A DNA stretch of 64,000 nucleotides from Flavobacterium luteolum (GCF_027111275.1 NZ_CP114286.1:4512501-4576500), one strand, 5' to 3'. Positions 19,092 to 27,643 are shown, numbered from the stretch's first letter. A program made the numbers and translations. The notes: a model not told the origin generated them from the sequence alone.

Positions 19092-20441
19092 ATGAAAAAG
19101 ACCAACGCATCTATTTTAATCATCGATGATCAGGAAGACATTCTTTTTGCATCAAAAGTCTATCTGAAAAAGTATTTTGAAAACATTTATACGCTCAATA
19201 ATCCAAAAAACATTGTCGAATTATTGGCAAAAAATGCCATTGATGTTGTATTGTTAGACATGAATTATAGATTAGGTTTTGAAGATGGAAGAGAAGGTTT
19301 GTATTTATTGAAAGAAATAAAAACGCTTTCGCCTAAAACGGTGGTAATTCTAATGACCGCTTTCGGGAAAGTAGAAACAGCTGTTGAAGGCTTAAAATCG
19401 GGTGCTTTTGATTATATTCTGAAACCTTGGGAAAATAAAAAGCTTTTAGAATCGGTAAAACAAGCAGTTGATAAAGCCCGAAAAGAACAGAAAAAGACTA
19501 AAGACGTTGAGATAAAAGAGGAATTTTTTGTTGGTAGTTCTGAGATTATAAAAAAGGCTTATTCTTTGGCAGATAAAGTTGCAAAAACTGATGCTAACGT
19601 TTTGATTTTGGGCGAAAACGGAACTGGGAAATTTGTTCTCGCGCATCATATTCATACACAATCCGAAAGAAAAAATCAGCCGTTTATTGCAGTTGATTTG
19701 GGTTCTTTGAATTCAAATATTTTCGAAAGTGAATTGTTTGGTTATGCCAAAGGCGCTTTTACCGACGCCAAAACCGATACAGCGGGACGTTTTGAAATGG
19801 CACAAAACGGAACCATTTTTTTGGATGAAATAGGAAATGTACCGCTTTATTTACAATCAAAACTATTGCAAGTTATTCAAACTAAAACGGTGACAAGATT
19901 AGGAGAAACTAAAGCAAGACCTTTAAACGTTAGAATTATTACAGCAACAAATTTGAACTTAAAACTAGAAGTTGCTGACAAAAACTTCCGTGAAGACTTG
20001 TATTATCGTATTAATACGATGGAAATTATTTTGCCACCGTTGAGAGAACGTCACGAAGATAAGATTCCGCTTGCCGAATATCTTTTGGATAAAATGATTG
20101 AGAAATATGGTCGTGACGAAATTACTTTTGATAAAAAAGTCTTAGAACAGATTGAAAAACATGCTTGGAACGGAAATATCCGTGAAATGGAGAATAAGAT
20201 TGAACGTGCTGTTATTCTTTGCGAAAACAACACCATAACGGTGTCTGATCTGGATTTACAAACGATTACGCCTTATGAAGAAAACTCAGATGATATTCAG
20301 CTTTCTTCGGTTGAAAAAGCAACGGTTGAAAAAGCACTGCTTAAAAACAACAATAATATTAGTAAAACTGCCGAAGAATTGGGACTTTCAAGAGGCGCGC
20401 TGTACAGACGTTTGGAGAAATTTAATATCAATATCGACTAA
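19092..20441 (+). CDS. sigma-54-dependent response regulator (NtrC family)
   Basis: 449 aa. Receiver domain with Asp56 (VVLLDMNYR) and Lys111, AAA+ domain with Walker A GENGTGKF (174-181), Walker B TIFLDEIG (241-248), arginine-finger segment REDLYYRI, and a Fis-type helix-turn-helix at the end (ISKTAEELGLSRGALYRRL). It should open promoters bound by sigma-54 polymerase when phosphorylated by the kinase encoded 2 bp downstream. The loop normally GAFTGA reads GAFTDA (221-226). The ABC transporter operon on the opposite strand is the likely target. Confidence 0.94.
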   Translation: MKKTNASILIIDDQEDILFASKVYLKKYFENIYTLNNPKNIVELLAKNAIDVVLLDMNYRLGFEDGREGLYLLKEIKTLSPKTVVILMTAFGKVETAVEGLKSGAFDYILKPWENKKLLESVKQAVDKARKEQKKTKDVEIKEEFFVGSSEIIKKAYSLADKVAKTDANVLILGENGTGKFVLAHHIHTQSERKNQPFIAVDLGSLNSNIFESELFGYAKGAFTDAKTDTAGRFEMAQNGTIFLDEIGNVPLYLQSKLLQVIQTKTVTRLGETKARPLNVRIITATNLNLKLEVADKNFREDLYYRINTMEIILPPLRERHEDKIPLAEYLLDKMIEKYGRDEITFDKKVLEQIEKHAWNGNIREMENKIERAVILCENNTITVSDLDLQTITPYEENSDDIQLSSVEKATVEKALLKNNNNISKTAEELGLSRGALYRRLEKFNINID

Positions 20442-20443
20442 TT

Positions 20444-21778
20444 ATGCTAAGGACTTTACAAACTTATAAACTCCTTTTTCTGCGATTAATTTTTATCGTG
20501 ATCGGAATCGAATTGTCGCTGTATTTCTTTAGAATTGGCTTGCTTTTTACGGGAGTTTTTGGTCTCTGCATGGTTTTTCTGCTAGGAAGGGAAATGTATT
20601 TTTATGTTAGAAATATGGTTCTGATTTATAATAAAACCATTTCTTCGATATTGCAGGATGATTTTAGTTCCGATTTCTCAAAACATAAATTCAATAGTAC
20701 GTATAACGAACTTTTTACCTTGTATGAAACTTTAAAAAGTAAACAAAACGAGCAAGTTACAAGAGATATTATTTACCGTTCGATTTTAAATAATATAGAA
20801 TCGGGTGTAATTATTTTGCAGAAACAAGAAAGCGATTGGAGTATTTTTTTGATGAACGATTATTTTTCGAGTCACTTTAATGTTCCGAAAGTTTCAAAAT
20901 GGAAATATCTTAAAAATCAGTTGCCATCTTTGTGTGAAATTATCGAAGAAGATGATTTTCATGAAATTAAAACTTCAATCGAACTTAGTATAAACGAACA
21001 AAGTAAACAGACGTTTGTTTTGCAGGCTTCACGAACCGAAATTTTCGGTCAGGATTATTTTATTGTTCTATTAGATTCCATTCAGAATGTAGTAGAAAAG
21101 AAAGAAAAAGATGCATGGATTAATTTGATGAAAGTGATTTCGCATGAATTGCTAAATTCTATAACACCAATTCGTTCGATTTGCCAAAATCTGGAAGATT
21201 TAGTAGAACAAGATTCACTTTCGACAGAAGACTTAGAAGATATCAAACATAGCGTTCATACAATGCTGAGACGAAGTGATCATTTGCAAAAATTTGTAGA
21301 AGGTTACAGAAAATTGGCAATGCTTCCTTCGCCTAAAAAAGAAAAAGTATCATTGCAGCAAGTAGTTGAAAATTGTATTCAGATTATGAATCCGTTGTTT
21401 AGGAAAAATAGTATTGAAGTTACCAATTCCGTTACTCAAAATTATCTAATAAATATAGATTCGCAGCAGATAGAACAAGTAGTGATTAATTTATTGACAA
21501 ATTCGATTAACGCTTTAGAAAACAGTAGTCTGAAACAAATTTCGATTTCGGCGGAGGCCAAAAACAATCGCATTTTTATAAAAGTTTCGGACTCCGGAAA
21601 AGGAATCGAAAAAGAAATTGAGGACAAAATATTCCTTCCGTTTTTCACCACCCGAACAGAAGGAGCGGGAATTGGACTTACTTTATCTAAAAATATTATT
21701 GAAGCACACGGGGGTTATATTTCGCATAAAACCGAAAATGGAAAAACGATTTTCGAGATTTCTTTGATTGAGGATTGA
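20444..21778 (+). CDS. membrane sensor histidine kinase (NtrB/NtrY-like)
   Basis: 444 aa: two membrane helices at about 8-30 and 32-50 with almost no periplasmic loop, a PAS-like region (about 105-215), H-box VISHELLNSITPIRS with His234, and HATPase (DSGKGIEKEI, GAGIGLTLSKNI). The ATG is 2 bp after the stop of the NtrC-type gene, so they form a cognate pair. The tiny loop suggests sensing in the membrane or cytoplasm, for instance envelope stress relieved by the divergent ABC transporter. Confidence 0.92.
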   Translation: MLRTLQTYKLLFLRLIFIVIGIELSLYFFRIGLLFTGVFGLCMVFLLGREMYFYVRNMVLIYNKTISSILQDDFSSDFSKHKFNSTYNELFTLYETLKSKQNEQVTRDIIYRSILNNIESGVIILQKQESDWSIFLMNDYFSSHFNVPKVSKWKYLKNQLPSLCEIIEEDDFHEIKTSIELSINEQSKQTFVLQASRTEIFGQDYFIVLLDSIQNVVEKKEKDAWINLMKVISHELLNSITPIRSICQNLEDLVEQDSLSTEDLEDIKHSVHTMLRRSDHLQKFVEGYRKLAMLPSPKKEKVSLQQVVENCIQIMNPLFRKNSIEVTNSVTQNYLINIDSQQIEQVVINLLTNSINALENSSLKQISISAEAKNNRIFIKVSDSGKGIEKEIEDKIFLPFFTTRTEGAGIGLTLSKNIIEAHGGYISHKTENGKTIFEISLIED

Positions 21779-21809
21779 TAGATATACTCTAAAGTTAGTT
21801 TGCGCATTT

Positions 21810-21965
21810 TTGTCATTTCGACGAAGGAGACCCGAGCGATAGCGAACAGGCGAAGCAAATCTTCGTTAGAAGCTCGACAAAGATTGGAATTTCGGTACGG
21901 AGTTACTTATGGAGATTTGCTTCGCCTGTTCGCTATCGCTCGGGTCTCCTTCGTCGAAATGACAA
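21810..21965. repeat. palindromic repeat element, copy 1 (long arms)
   Basis: Two perfectly complementary 51-bp arms (starting GTCATTTCGACGAAGGAG at 21812 and ending at 21963) around a 50-bp centre that carries ACAAAGATTG and CGGAGTTACTTATGGAGAT. The centre aligns with copies 2 (24972-26118) and 3 (61977-62082). An open frame crossing it is an artefact of the repeat. Confidence 0.9.
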
Positions 21966-22046
21966 TGATTGTGGTTACTTTGTGTAATGTTCATAGAGAT
22001 TTAGAAACTCTAGTAAGCTATGTTTGTGTTAAAACTAATAAGAGTA

Positions 22047-22934
22047 TTAGTCTTTTCTAATAAACAGTTTTAATCTTTCGCTTTTAAAATTGACTTCAGA
22101 AATAATGGTAGCAGAAAAAATCAAAGTTCCGCCTAAAAGTAAACGCCATGATAAGTTTTCTCCCAAAATAAAAAAAGCTCCAATTGCGCCAAAAACAGGC
22201 TCAAACAAATAAATAACCGCTACACGTTCTGCCGATAAATAGCGTTGTGAAATGTTTGAAACCGTATACATAAAAGCGGTAGAAAACAAAGCGCAATAAA
22301 TTACGCCCATCCAAAACGTATTATTTTGAGGCAACCATTCTGATGTAATGTCTGTTATCGCTATAAAAAAAGTGAAAAGCGCACAAAACGCAAACATTGG
22401 CACAATAGAATACAAAAGGTTTTTGGTGGCCGAATGTTTTTCAACAGCTATTAAATAAACTGCAAAAGCAAAGGCTCCCGCAATGGTAAATAAATCCCCG
22501 AAGTTTATGGTAAATTTATCTTGAATGGCAATAATAAATAATCCAGTTAAAGCCGTCAAAGCGGCAATCCAGATTTTTAGTGAAGCGTTGGTTTTATAAA
22601 TTGCTAGTTTTAATAGCGGAATAATAATAACTGTTAATCCCGCAATAAAAGAGCATTGAGAAGCATCTGTATATTTAAGCCCAACAGTTTGGAGCTGAAT
22701 GCCTAAAAACATGGGTACAGCAAGCAAAAAGCCTGTTTTAATAGCTTCTCGATTAATATCTTTGACATATTTCCAAAAAATAATACTCAATACCACAACA
22801 GCCAGCAGGAAACGATAAAATAAAAATACGTTTAGCGAATAATGACCAATTGCCATTTTGGTAACGGAATAGGATACTCCCCAAAATGCAGTGCCAAGAA
22901 TTAATAAAAACAATAAGAGCTGTCTTCTTTCCAT
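22047..22934 (-). CDS. EamA/DMT-family transporter
   Basis: 295 aa with about ten hydrophobic helices in two homologous halves, as in EamA (drug/metabolite transporter) permeases; the second EamA repeat contains YLFEPVFGAIGAFFILGE. Substrate unknown; members export amino acids or metabolites. It starts 1 bp after the stop of the acetyltransferase, so the two are co-transcribed, probably under the divergent LysR regulator. Confidence 0.9.
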   Translation of the reverse strand: MERRQLLLFLLILGTAFWGVSYSVTKMAIGHYSLNVFLFYRFLLAVVVLSIIFWKYVKDINREAIKTGFLLAVPMFLGIQLQTVGLKYTDASQCSFIAGLTVIIIPLLKLAIYKTNASLKIWIAALTALTGLFIIAIQDKFTINFGDLFTIAGAFAFAVYLIAVEKHSATKNLLYSIVPMFAFCALFTFFIAITDITSEWLPQNNTFWMGVIYCALFSTAFMYTVSNISQRYLSAERVAVIYLFEPVFGAIGAFFILGENLSWRLLLGGTLIFSATIISEVNFKSERLKLFIRKD

Positions 22935-22935
22935 T

Positions 22936-23457
22936 TTAAATCAATACTTTTTTCATCATTAAATCGGTTTGCTCGTCGTTGCCTAATCTAAAAATATGGG
23001 TGTCAAATTGTACGAAACCATTTTTAGTGTAGAAACTTACTGCTCTAAAATTCTTTTCCCAAACGCCAAGCCACATGTACGTAGCTTTTATTTCTTGGGC
23101 AATTTCTTCTGCTTGAGCGTATAGTGCCTGCGCGACTTTTTTGCCATGAAATTCCTTTGCCACATAAATACGTTCTATTTCTAAGGCATTTAAATCTTCT
23201 TTTTCGGTTTGTGCATCAGCTGTATTCAATTTTAAGTAACCAATTATTTTTTCATCTAAAACGGCTAAATAGAAATACGATGAAGAATTGCTCAATTCGG
23301 TCGTAAGTTTTGCTGTAGCGAAGCTTTCGTCCAGATATTTTTTCATGTTTTCTTCGCTGTTTACATCGGCAAAAGTTTCAGAAAAAGTTTGTCTTCCAAT
23401 TGATTGCAATTTTAAAGCGTCTTCAGTTGTGGCTTTGGTTATTTTTAGCGTATTCAT
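22936..23457 (-). CDS. GNAT-family N-acetyltransferase
   Basis: 173 aa with a GNAT fold: IGRQTFSETFADVNSEENM at the N-terminus, then the acetyl-CoA loop region (IERIYVAKEFHGKKVAQALY) and GVWEKNFRAVSFYTKNGF. It resembles RimI/PaiA-like spermidine or peptide acetyltransferases. It leads a two-gene operon with a DMT exporter and is divergent from a LysR gene 63 bp away. Confidence 0.9.
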   Translation of the reverse strand: MNTLKITKATTEDALKLQSIGRQTFSETFADVNSEENMKKYLDESFATAKLTTELSNSSSYFYLAVLDEKIIGYLKLNTADAQTEKEDLNALEIERIYVAKEFHGKKVAQALYAQAEEIAQEIKATYMWLGVWEKNFRAVSFYTKNGFVQFDTHIFRLGNDEQTDLMMKKVLI

Positions 23458-23520
23458 TTTTTATTTCTCTAATGCATTAAATGCTGTTTTTTGTTTTTGA
23501 TAAATGCGTAAATTGCATCA

Positions 23521-24384
23521 ATGGATTTACAGCAGATTAAATATTTTTTGGCTCTTTCGCGAGAACTTCATTTCTGGAACACCGCCGGAAAGATGAATAT
23601 CACACAATCAGCACTTAGCCGTCAGATTCAGTCTCTTGAGAATCAGCTTGGCGTGCAGCTGTTTGAGCGTAATAAACGCAATGTAAAACTTACTGCTGCT
23701 GGCCAATTCTTAAAAGAAAAATGGGAGGTTGAATTGAGTAAATTGGAATTCATTCATCAATCTGCCCGCCAGATTCAGCTAGGCGAGAGCGGTACGATTA
23801 CCATTTCTCATCCCGATTCTATTTCGGCTTCTCTTATGCCCGAAATTTTGTCGCGTATTTCAGAAGCTTTCCCAAAACTAAAAATCAAACTGGTTCAAGT
23901 GCTGTACGAGAATCAGCAGGATTTTCTGCGAAATTATAAAATAGATCTGGCGATTACCAGAGATATTAATAATTCAAAAGATATTCAATCTCAAAAAATA
24001 TATACCGATCACTTAGCAGTTGTTGTTCCAGAAGATCATCCATATCAAACGCCAGAGGATTTTACTAAAGAAACCCTTGCTTCTCAAAAGTTTATTTTGC
24101 CAACCAATGACGAAGGCAGCAGTTATAGCGATCTTATTCAGAGATTATTCAATTCTTTGGATAACGCGCCAGAAGCTTATCTTCAGTCTGAATTTGGTTC
24201 TTCTATAATCGCTTTGGTTCGAAAAGGACTCGGAATCGCGATTTTACCCGATTCGTATGTCTTTCATGAAATTCCAGGAATCCGATTTATCAAATTACCG
24301 CTAGAAACCGATCTTTATGTCAATTGGAGAACCGAAGATCATAATCCTGTGTTGGCCAATGTTTTGAAATTGATTATTCCGTAA
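23521..24384 (+). CDS. LysR-family transcription regulator
   Basis: 287 aa. N-terminal winged helix (QIKYFLALSRELHFWNTAGK, then ITQSALSRQIQSLENQLG) and a two-lobed effector-binding domain. It is divergent from the GNAT-DMT operon, the usual LysR arrangement for activating its neighbour; the 63-bp gap is short but can hold overlapping promoters. Effector unknown. Confidence 0.94.
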   Translation: MDLQQIKYFLALSRELHFWNTAGKMNITQSALSRQIQSLENQLGVQLFERNKRNVKLTAAGQFLKEKWEVELSKLEFIHQSARQIQLGESGTITISHPDSISASLMPEILSRISEAFPKLKIKLVQVLYENQQDFLRNYKIDLAITRDINNSKDIQSQKIYTDHLAVVVPEDHPYQTPEDFTKETLASQKFILPTNDEGSSYSDLIQRLFNSLDNAPEAYLQSEFGSSIIALVRKGLGIAILPDSYVFHEIPGIRFIKLPLETDLYVNWRTEDHNPVLANVLKLIIP

Positions 24385-24388
24385 ATCG

Positions 24389-24834
24389 TTAAGCTCTAAG
24401 CATTCCGATATGCGGAATTCCGTCTTCATCATAGACTTCTCCTTGTTCTACAAATCCCAAAGACTGATAGAATTTGGATAAATGGTATTGCGCACTAATT
24501 CGGATCGGACCTTTTCCGAATTTATCTTCACAGCCTGCAATCGAAGCTTCCATTAGTTTTACTCCTAAACCTAATCCGCGATGCGATTTTGCAATTACAA
24601 CTCTTCCAATTGAAACTTCATCATACGATACTCCTTTTGGAAGTAAGCGCGTTACACCTGCCAATTCGTTATCGACATAATACAATAAATGAAAACCTTT
24701 CTGGTCTTTATTGTCTAAATCGAGATAAGGACAATTTTGTTCGACTACAAAAACATCGCTTCTTAACCGAAGCATATGTACATTTCGTGATTGGTTAATT
24801 CGTCAAAAGATTTAATGGAATGGCTGAATGTCAT
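24389..24834 (-). pseudogene. ElaA-like GNAT acetyltransferase, frameshifted near N-terminus
   Basis: The body (24389-24775, 128 aa) matches ElaA-type GNAT proteins: MLRLRSDVFVVEQNCPYLDL, SIGRVVIAKSHRGLGLGVKL, SLGFVEQGEVYDEDGIPHIG. The normal start is upstream: from the ATG at 24834 the frame reads MTFSHSIKSFDELTNHEMY, as family members begin, then shifts at TACATATG and stops at 24763. One extra A (TACAATATG) would join the two frames. This is either a real 1-base deletion or a sequencing error; a shortened protein from the ATG at 24775 would lack the first strand and helix. Confidence 0.75.
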
Positions 24835-24999
24835 TTTTTATTTTAGGCTTTAATTTTTGACAAAGTTAAAGTAGAGAATAATGATTAAAAATGCTATTTT
24901 TTTATCATGTGATGCTGGAATTGCATTAGTGTATGAAGTCGAAAACTTTGACAAAGTTCAAGCAACAGTTTGTCATTCCTGTAAATGTTAGATAATTCG

Positions 25000-25032
25000 G
25001 TAACAAAATTTAACTTTAATAAATTTTGTTAC
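25000..25032 (+). promoter_or_regulatory. hairpin covering the transposase translation start region
   Basis: GTAACAAAATTTA pairs with TAAATTTTGTTAC across 7 bases; the stem ends 1 base before the ATG at 25034. It would hide the ribosome-binding region and limit transposase synthesis, a common control in IS elements. Confidence 0.5.
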
Positions 25033-25033
25033 G

Positions 25034-26008
25034 ATGAGAAATAATAGTCAGGATTCGACATTAGAGCGGAACTATTTAGAGAAATATCGTTTTCTAATAA
25101 AAGAATATGAACAGGTAAAAAGCAAAACTCATCCGCTTTATAAAAAAGCAATGGATTTTTATACAGCCAATGACACCTGCAGAAAAAGTTTTTTAAAGTA
25201 TTACAATCGCTATAAGCAGAGCGGAAAGCCAATAGATTTACTGCCCCAAAAGCGGGGTTCAAGATATAAAACCAGACGCCCTTTGCCTTTTATAGAACAA
25301 AAAGTAATCGAATTAAGAGAAAAAGGAAACAGCAGATATGAAATTGTTAGTATATTGAGTCCCAAATTAGGAAAGCATACGCCTTCCTATTCAGGAGTTT
25401 ATAATATTTTAAAACGTCATAAAATAAACAGATTAACTCCGAAGATTAAAAAGAATCATCAGAAAATAATCAAGGAAAGAATGGGACAGCTGGGTCATAT
25501 TGATTGCCATTATTTAAGCAAAAGCATAATTCGCGGAGAAAACAAAAAGCTTTATTTAGTCTGTGTAATTGATGATTACAGCCGGATTGCCTGGGCAGAA
25601 TTAGTTTCAGATATTACCAGTTTAACCGTAATGTTTGCTTCATTAAAATGTTTAAATATCTTAAGCAGCCATTATGAAATAAAATTTGAAGAGATATTAT
25701 CTGATAATGGAGCTGAATTTGGACCTAAAACAAGCAAGGTAAAAAACAATCATCCTTTTGAAAGAATGCTAATGGAATTAGGCATAGTGCACAGATATAC
25801 AAAGCCATATAGACCACAGACAAATGGTAAAGTCGAAAGGTTTTGGAGAACTCTGGAAGAGGATTTATTGAGAGACACAGATTTTGATTCTCAAGAAGAA
25901 CTAAAAGAGGAATTGCTCCAATATTTATATTATTACAATCATGAAAGACCACATCAGGGAATTGATGGAAAAAAGCCAATCGAAATGATAAATCCGTTAC
26001 CGAAATAA
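25034..26008 (+). CDS. IS481-family DDE transposase
   Basis: 324 aa. N-terminal helix-turn-helix region (SFLKYYNRYKQSGKPIDLL, SRYEIVSILSPKLG) and an rve-type integrase core with the catalytic residues in HIDCHYL (Asp), LSDNGAEF (Asp) and GKVERFWRTLEEDL (Glu), followed by YYNHERPHQGIDGKKP. Full length with no disruption, so probably active. The DDE core moves the element by cut-and-paste or copy-out at the flanking 25-bp inverted repeats. Confidence 0.93.
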   Translation: MRNNSQDSTLERNYLEKYRFLIKEYEQVKSKTHPLYKKAMDFYTANDTCRKSFLKYYNRYKQSGKPIDLLPQKRGSRYKTRRPLPFIEQKVIELREKGNSRYEIVSILSPKLGKHTPSYSGVYNILKRHKINRLTPKIKKNHQKIIKERMGQLGHIDCHYLSKSIIRGENKKLYLVCVIDDYSRIAWAELVSDITSLTVMFASLKCLNILSSHYEIKFEEILSDNGAEFGPKTSKVKNNHPFERMLMELGIVHRYTKPYRPQTNGKVERFWRTLEEDLLRDTDFDSQEELKEELLQYLYYYNHERPHQGIDGKKPIEMINPLPK

Positions 26009-26216
26009 GTAACTTTTACAATTCCGACGAAGGAGGAATCTCCGTAAGTAGCTCCGTTCAGAATAGTTGCCAATCTTTGTAGAGTTTCTTGTGGAGATTC
26101 CTCCTTCGTCGGAATGACAAGATTACGTGAAAATTCTATGTGTTAGAAACTAGTTTCTTTCAATTGCCTTTTTTGAGAAAGGGAAATCTATGTTTCTATG
26201 TGTTTAAAAACAAAAA

Positions 26217-26249
26217 AACTTTGTCAAAGTTCGAAACTTTGACAAAGTT
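26217..26249. repeat. nested 33-bp palindrome (copy 1)
   Basis: AACTTTGTCAAAGTT, a 3-base centre, then its complement. Each arm is itself a near-palindrome. The same 33 bp, reversed, occur at 44351-44383. It may also end transcription of the SMR gene, 24 bp away. Confidence 0.8.
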
Positions 26250-26272
26250 GAGTATAATCGTAAAATATATTT

Positions 26273-26599
26273 TTAGTGAGAAACTGCCTTTAAACCAACA
26301 ATAGAACCAACTAAAGTAGCCAAGAAAAACAATCTCCAGAAAGCTGCAGGTTCTTTAAAAACAAAGATACCCACTAGAACCGTTCCAACAGCTCCAATTC
26401 CTGTCCAAACAGCGTAAGCGGTTCCCAGCGGAAGGGTTTCTGTAGCTTTCATTAATAACAGCATACTTACAGTTAATGAAATAAAGAAACCAATATACCA
26501 ATAGTACATTTCAGTTCCAGTAGTTGCTTTTGCTTTTCCAAGGCATGATGCGAAGGCTACTTCAAATAGACCCGCGATGATTAAAATAATCCAGTTCAT
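26273..26599 (-). CDS. SMR-family small multidrug exporter
   Basis: 108 aa with four membrane helices; starts MNWIILIIAGLFEVAFA with the essential Glu in helix 1 and contains LPLGTAYAVWTGIGAVGTV, the SMR core. Members are proton-coupled dimers exporting quaternary ammonium or guanidinium compounds; the GLFEVAFA and AVWTGIG forms are shared by EmrE and SugE types, so substrate is open. A Crp-like regulator lies upstream on the same strand. Confidence 0.92.
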   Translation of the reverse strand: MNWIILIIAGLFEVAFASCLGKAKATTGTEMYYWYIGFFISLTVSMLLLMKATETLPLGTAYAVWTGIGAVGTVLVGIFVFKEPAAFWRLFFLATLVGSIVGLKAVSH

Positions 26600-26672
26600 A
26601 TAGTTAAAATTTTGTGATGCAAAGTTCTTTTATGGAAATCAGAAAAAAATTAACAAATGATAAAAAATGAAG

Positions 26673-27233
26673 TTATTTTATTTCTGCACGTATTCTGCTT
26701 AAACTGACTTGTGTAATTCCTAAATAGGAAGCAATATGTCCTAGTTGAACTCTTTGCAAGAGTTCGGGATGATCTTTCATTAATTCCAAATATCGTTCAG
26801 ACGCATTTTTGAACTGTTTAGAAATCAAACGTTCTTCTGTTTTTATCAATTCCTTTTCTGCAAATTTTCGTCCCCAATTGGCTATATGAACATCTTCATT
26901 AAAGAGTTTTCTTAGATTTTCCGTTTTGAGTTCGTACAATTCACAGTCTTCCAAAAGTTCGATGGTTTCATAACCAGGCTGATCTTCCACATAACTTTTC
27001 ATCGAAATAATGGTTTCGCCTTCTTTTCCAAACCAAAACGTAACTTCATTATCTCTTTCTACATAAGCTCTTACCAATCCTTTCTTTATAAAATAAATAT
27101 TAGATTCTACTTTATTGGCTTTTAGCAAAATATGCCCTTTAGCAAAAGCAATTTCAGTGACATTGTTTTGCAAAGCAAGCTTAGATTGCTCAGGAAGTTC
27201 GTGTATGTAATCGAGAATTTTGGAAATATCCAT
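26673..27233 (-). CDS. Crp/Fnr-family transcription regulator
   Basis: 186 aa from the ATG at 27233 (MDISKILDYIHELPEQSK); an in-frame ATG at 27299 would add 22 residues not typical of the family. Cyclic-nucleotide-binding-like domain (HILLKANKVESNIYFIKKGL) and C-terminal helix-turn-helix (HIASYLGITQVSLSRIRAEI). No ligand residues typical of cAMP receptors. It may control the SMR exporter 73 bp downstream. Confidence 0.88.
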   Translation of the reverse strand: MDISKILDYIHELPEQSKLALQNNVTEIAFAKGHILLKANKVESNIYFIKKGLVRAYVERDNEVTFWFGKEGETIISMKSYVEDQPGYETIELLEDCELYELKTENLRKLFNEDVHIANWGRKFAEKELIKTEERLISKQFKNASERYLELMKDHPELLQRVQLGHIASYLGITQVSLSRIRAEIK

Positions 27234-27643
27234 TTTTTGTTTTTTGGAATAAAGATAATAGTTGTTAAATGTAACCGAAAAATTTCGATAAAAAAACAAT
27301 AGCTTTCCTGTTGAAGGGCATAAAAATTAACGCAAAGTTCGCAAAGACATTTTTATTTTGAGACTAATCCTAATCGATATTTTAAGTTCGCAAAGCTATG
27401 TCTGCACAAGGCTTTGCGAACTTTTTCATTATAATGATTCTACAAAAACTTTGCGCACTTCGCGTAAAATCTTTTGCGGACTTTGCGGTAAAATATATGG
27501 CTTTTATCTATGTGTTAAAAATAATTTATTCCTACGGGGCATGTTTTAATAAAAAAATCCCGTTTCAAAATAGAAACGGGACTTAAAAACAACCTCTGCG
27601 ATGAGCTATTATAAACAGAAGCCATTTTTGACCAACATATAAA
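27234..27643. repeat. intergenic region with CGCAAAG-type repeats
   Basis: No gene is seen. The sequence is built of CGCAAAG and CTTTGCG copies, including a hairpin AAGTTCGCAAAGC / GCTTTGCGAACTT at 27384-27396 and 27411-27423. Open frames across it look like artefacts. The right end holds the efflux operon terminator. Confidence 0.7.
27551..27585 (-). terminator. terminator of RND efflux operon
   Basis: TCCCGTTTC pairs with GAAACGGGA (27558-27566, 27573-27581); on the minus strand it is followed by seven Ts. It lies 63 bp beyond the stop of the outer-membrane component. Confidence 0.85.

Larger units (their letters stand above)
24980..26020 (+). mobile_element. IS481-like insertion sequence with 5-bp target duplication
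   Basis: 1041 bp. Terminal inverted repeats of 25 bp (24980-25004 and 25996-26020), both starting TGTAAA and ending TTCGGTAAC, match at 21 positions; the TGT ends suit IS481. ATTCC occurs directly outside both ends (24975-24979, 26021-26025). The single transposase gene reads into the right repeat, its stop lying at 26006-26008. Intact gene and exact target duplication indicate a recent insertion. Confidence 0.88.
24972..26118. repeat. palindromic repeat element, copy 2, split by IS
   Basis: Left fragment GTCATTCC (24972-24979); the remainder is 26026-26118, ending GGAATGAC. Removing the insertion and one copy of the target duplication gives a 101-bp element with complementary 26-bp arms (GTCATTCCGACGAAGG..) and a centre homologous to copies 1 and 3, in reverse orientation. 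Confidence 0.85.

Noticed and set aside
21800..22060. Open frame of 86 codons
   Set aside because: It starts at a TTG inside copy 1 of the palindromic repeat and its protein mirrors the repeat; no family pattern.
27358..27586. Two overlapping 62-63 codon frames
   Set aside because: They run through CGCAAAG repeats and a terminator; no sequence features of a protein.
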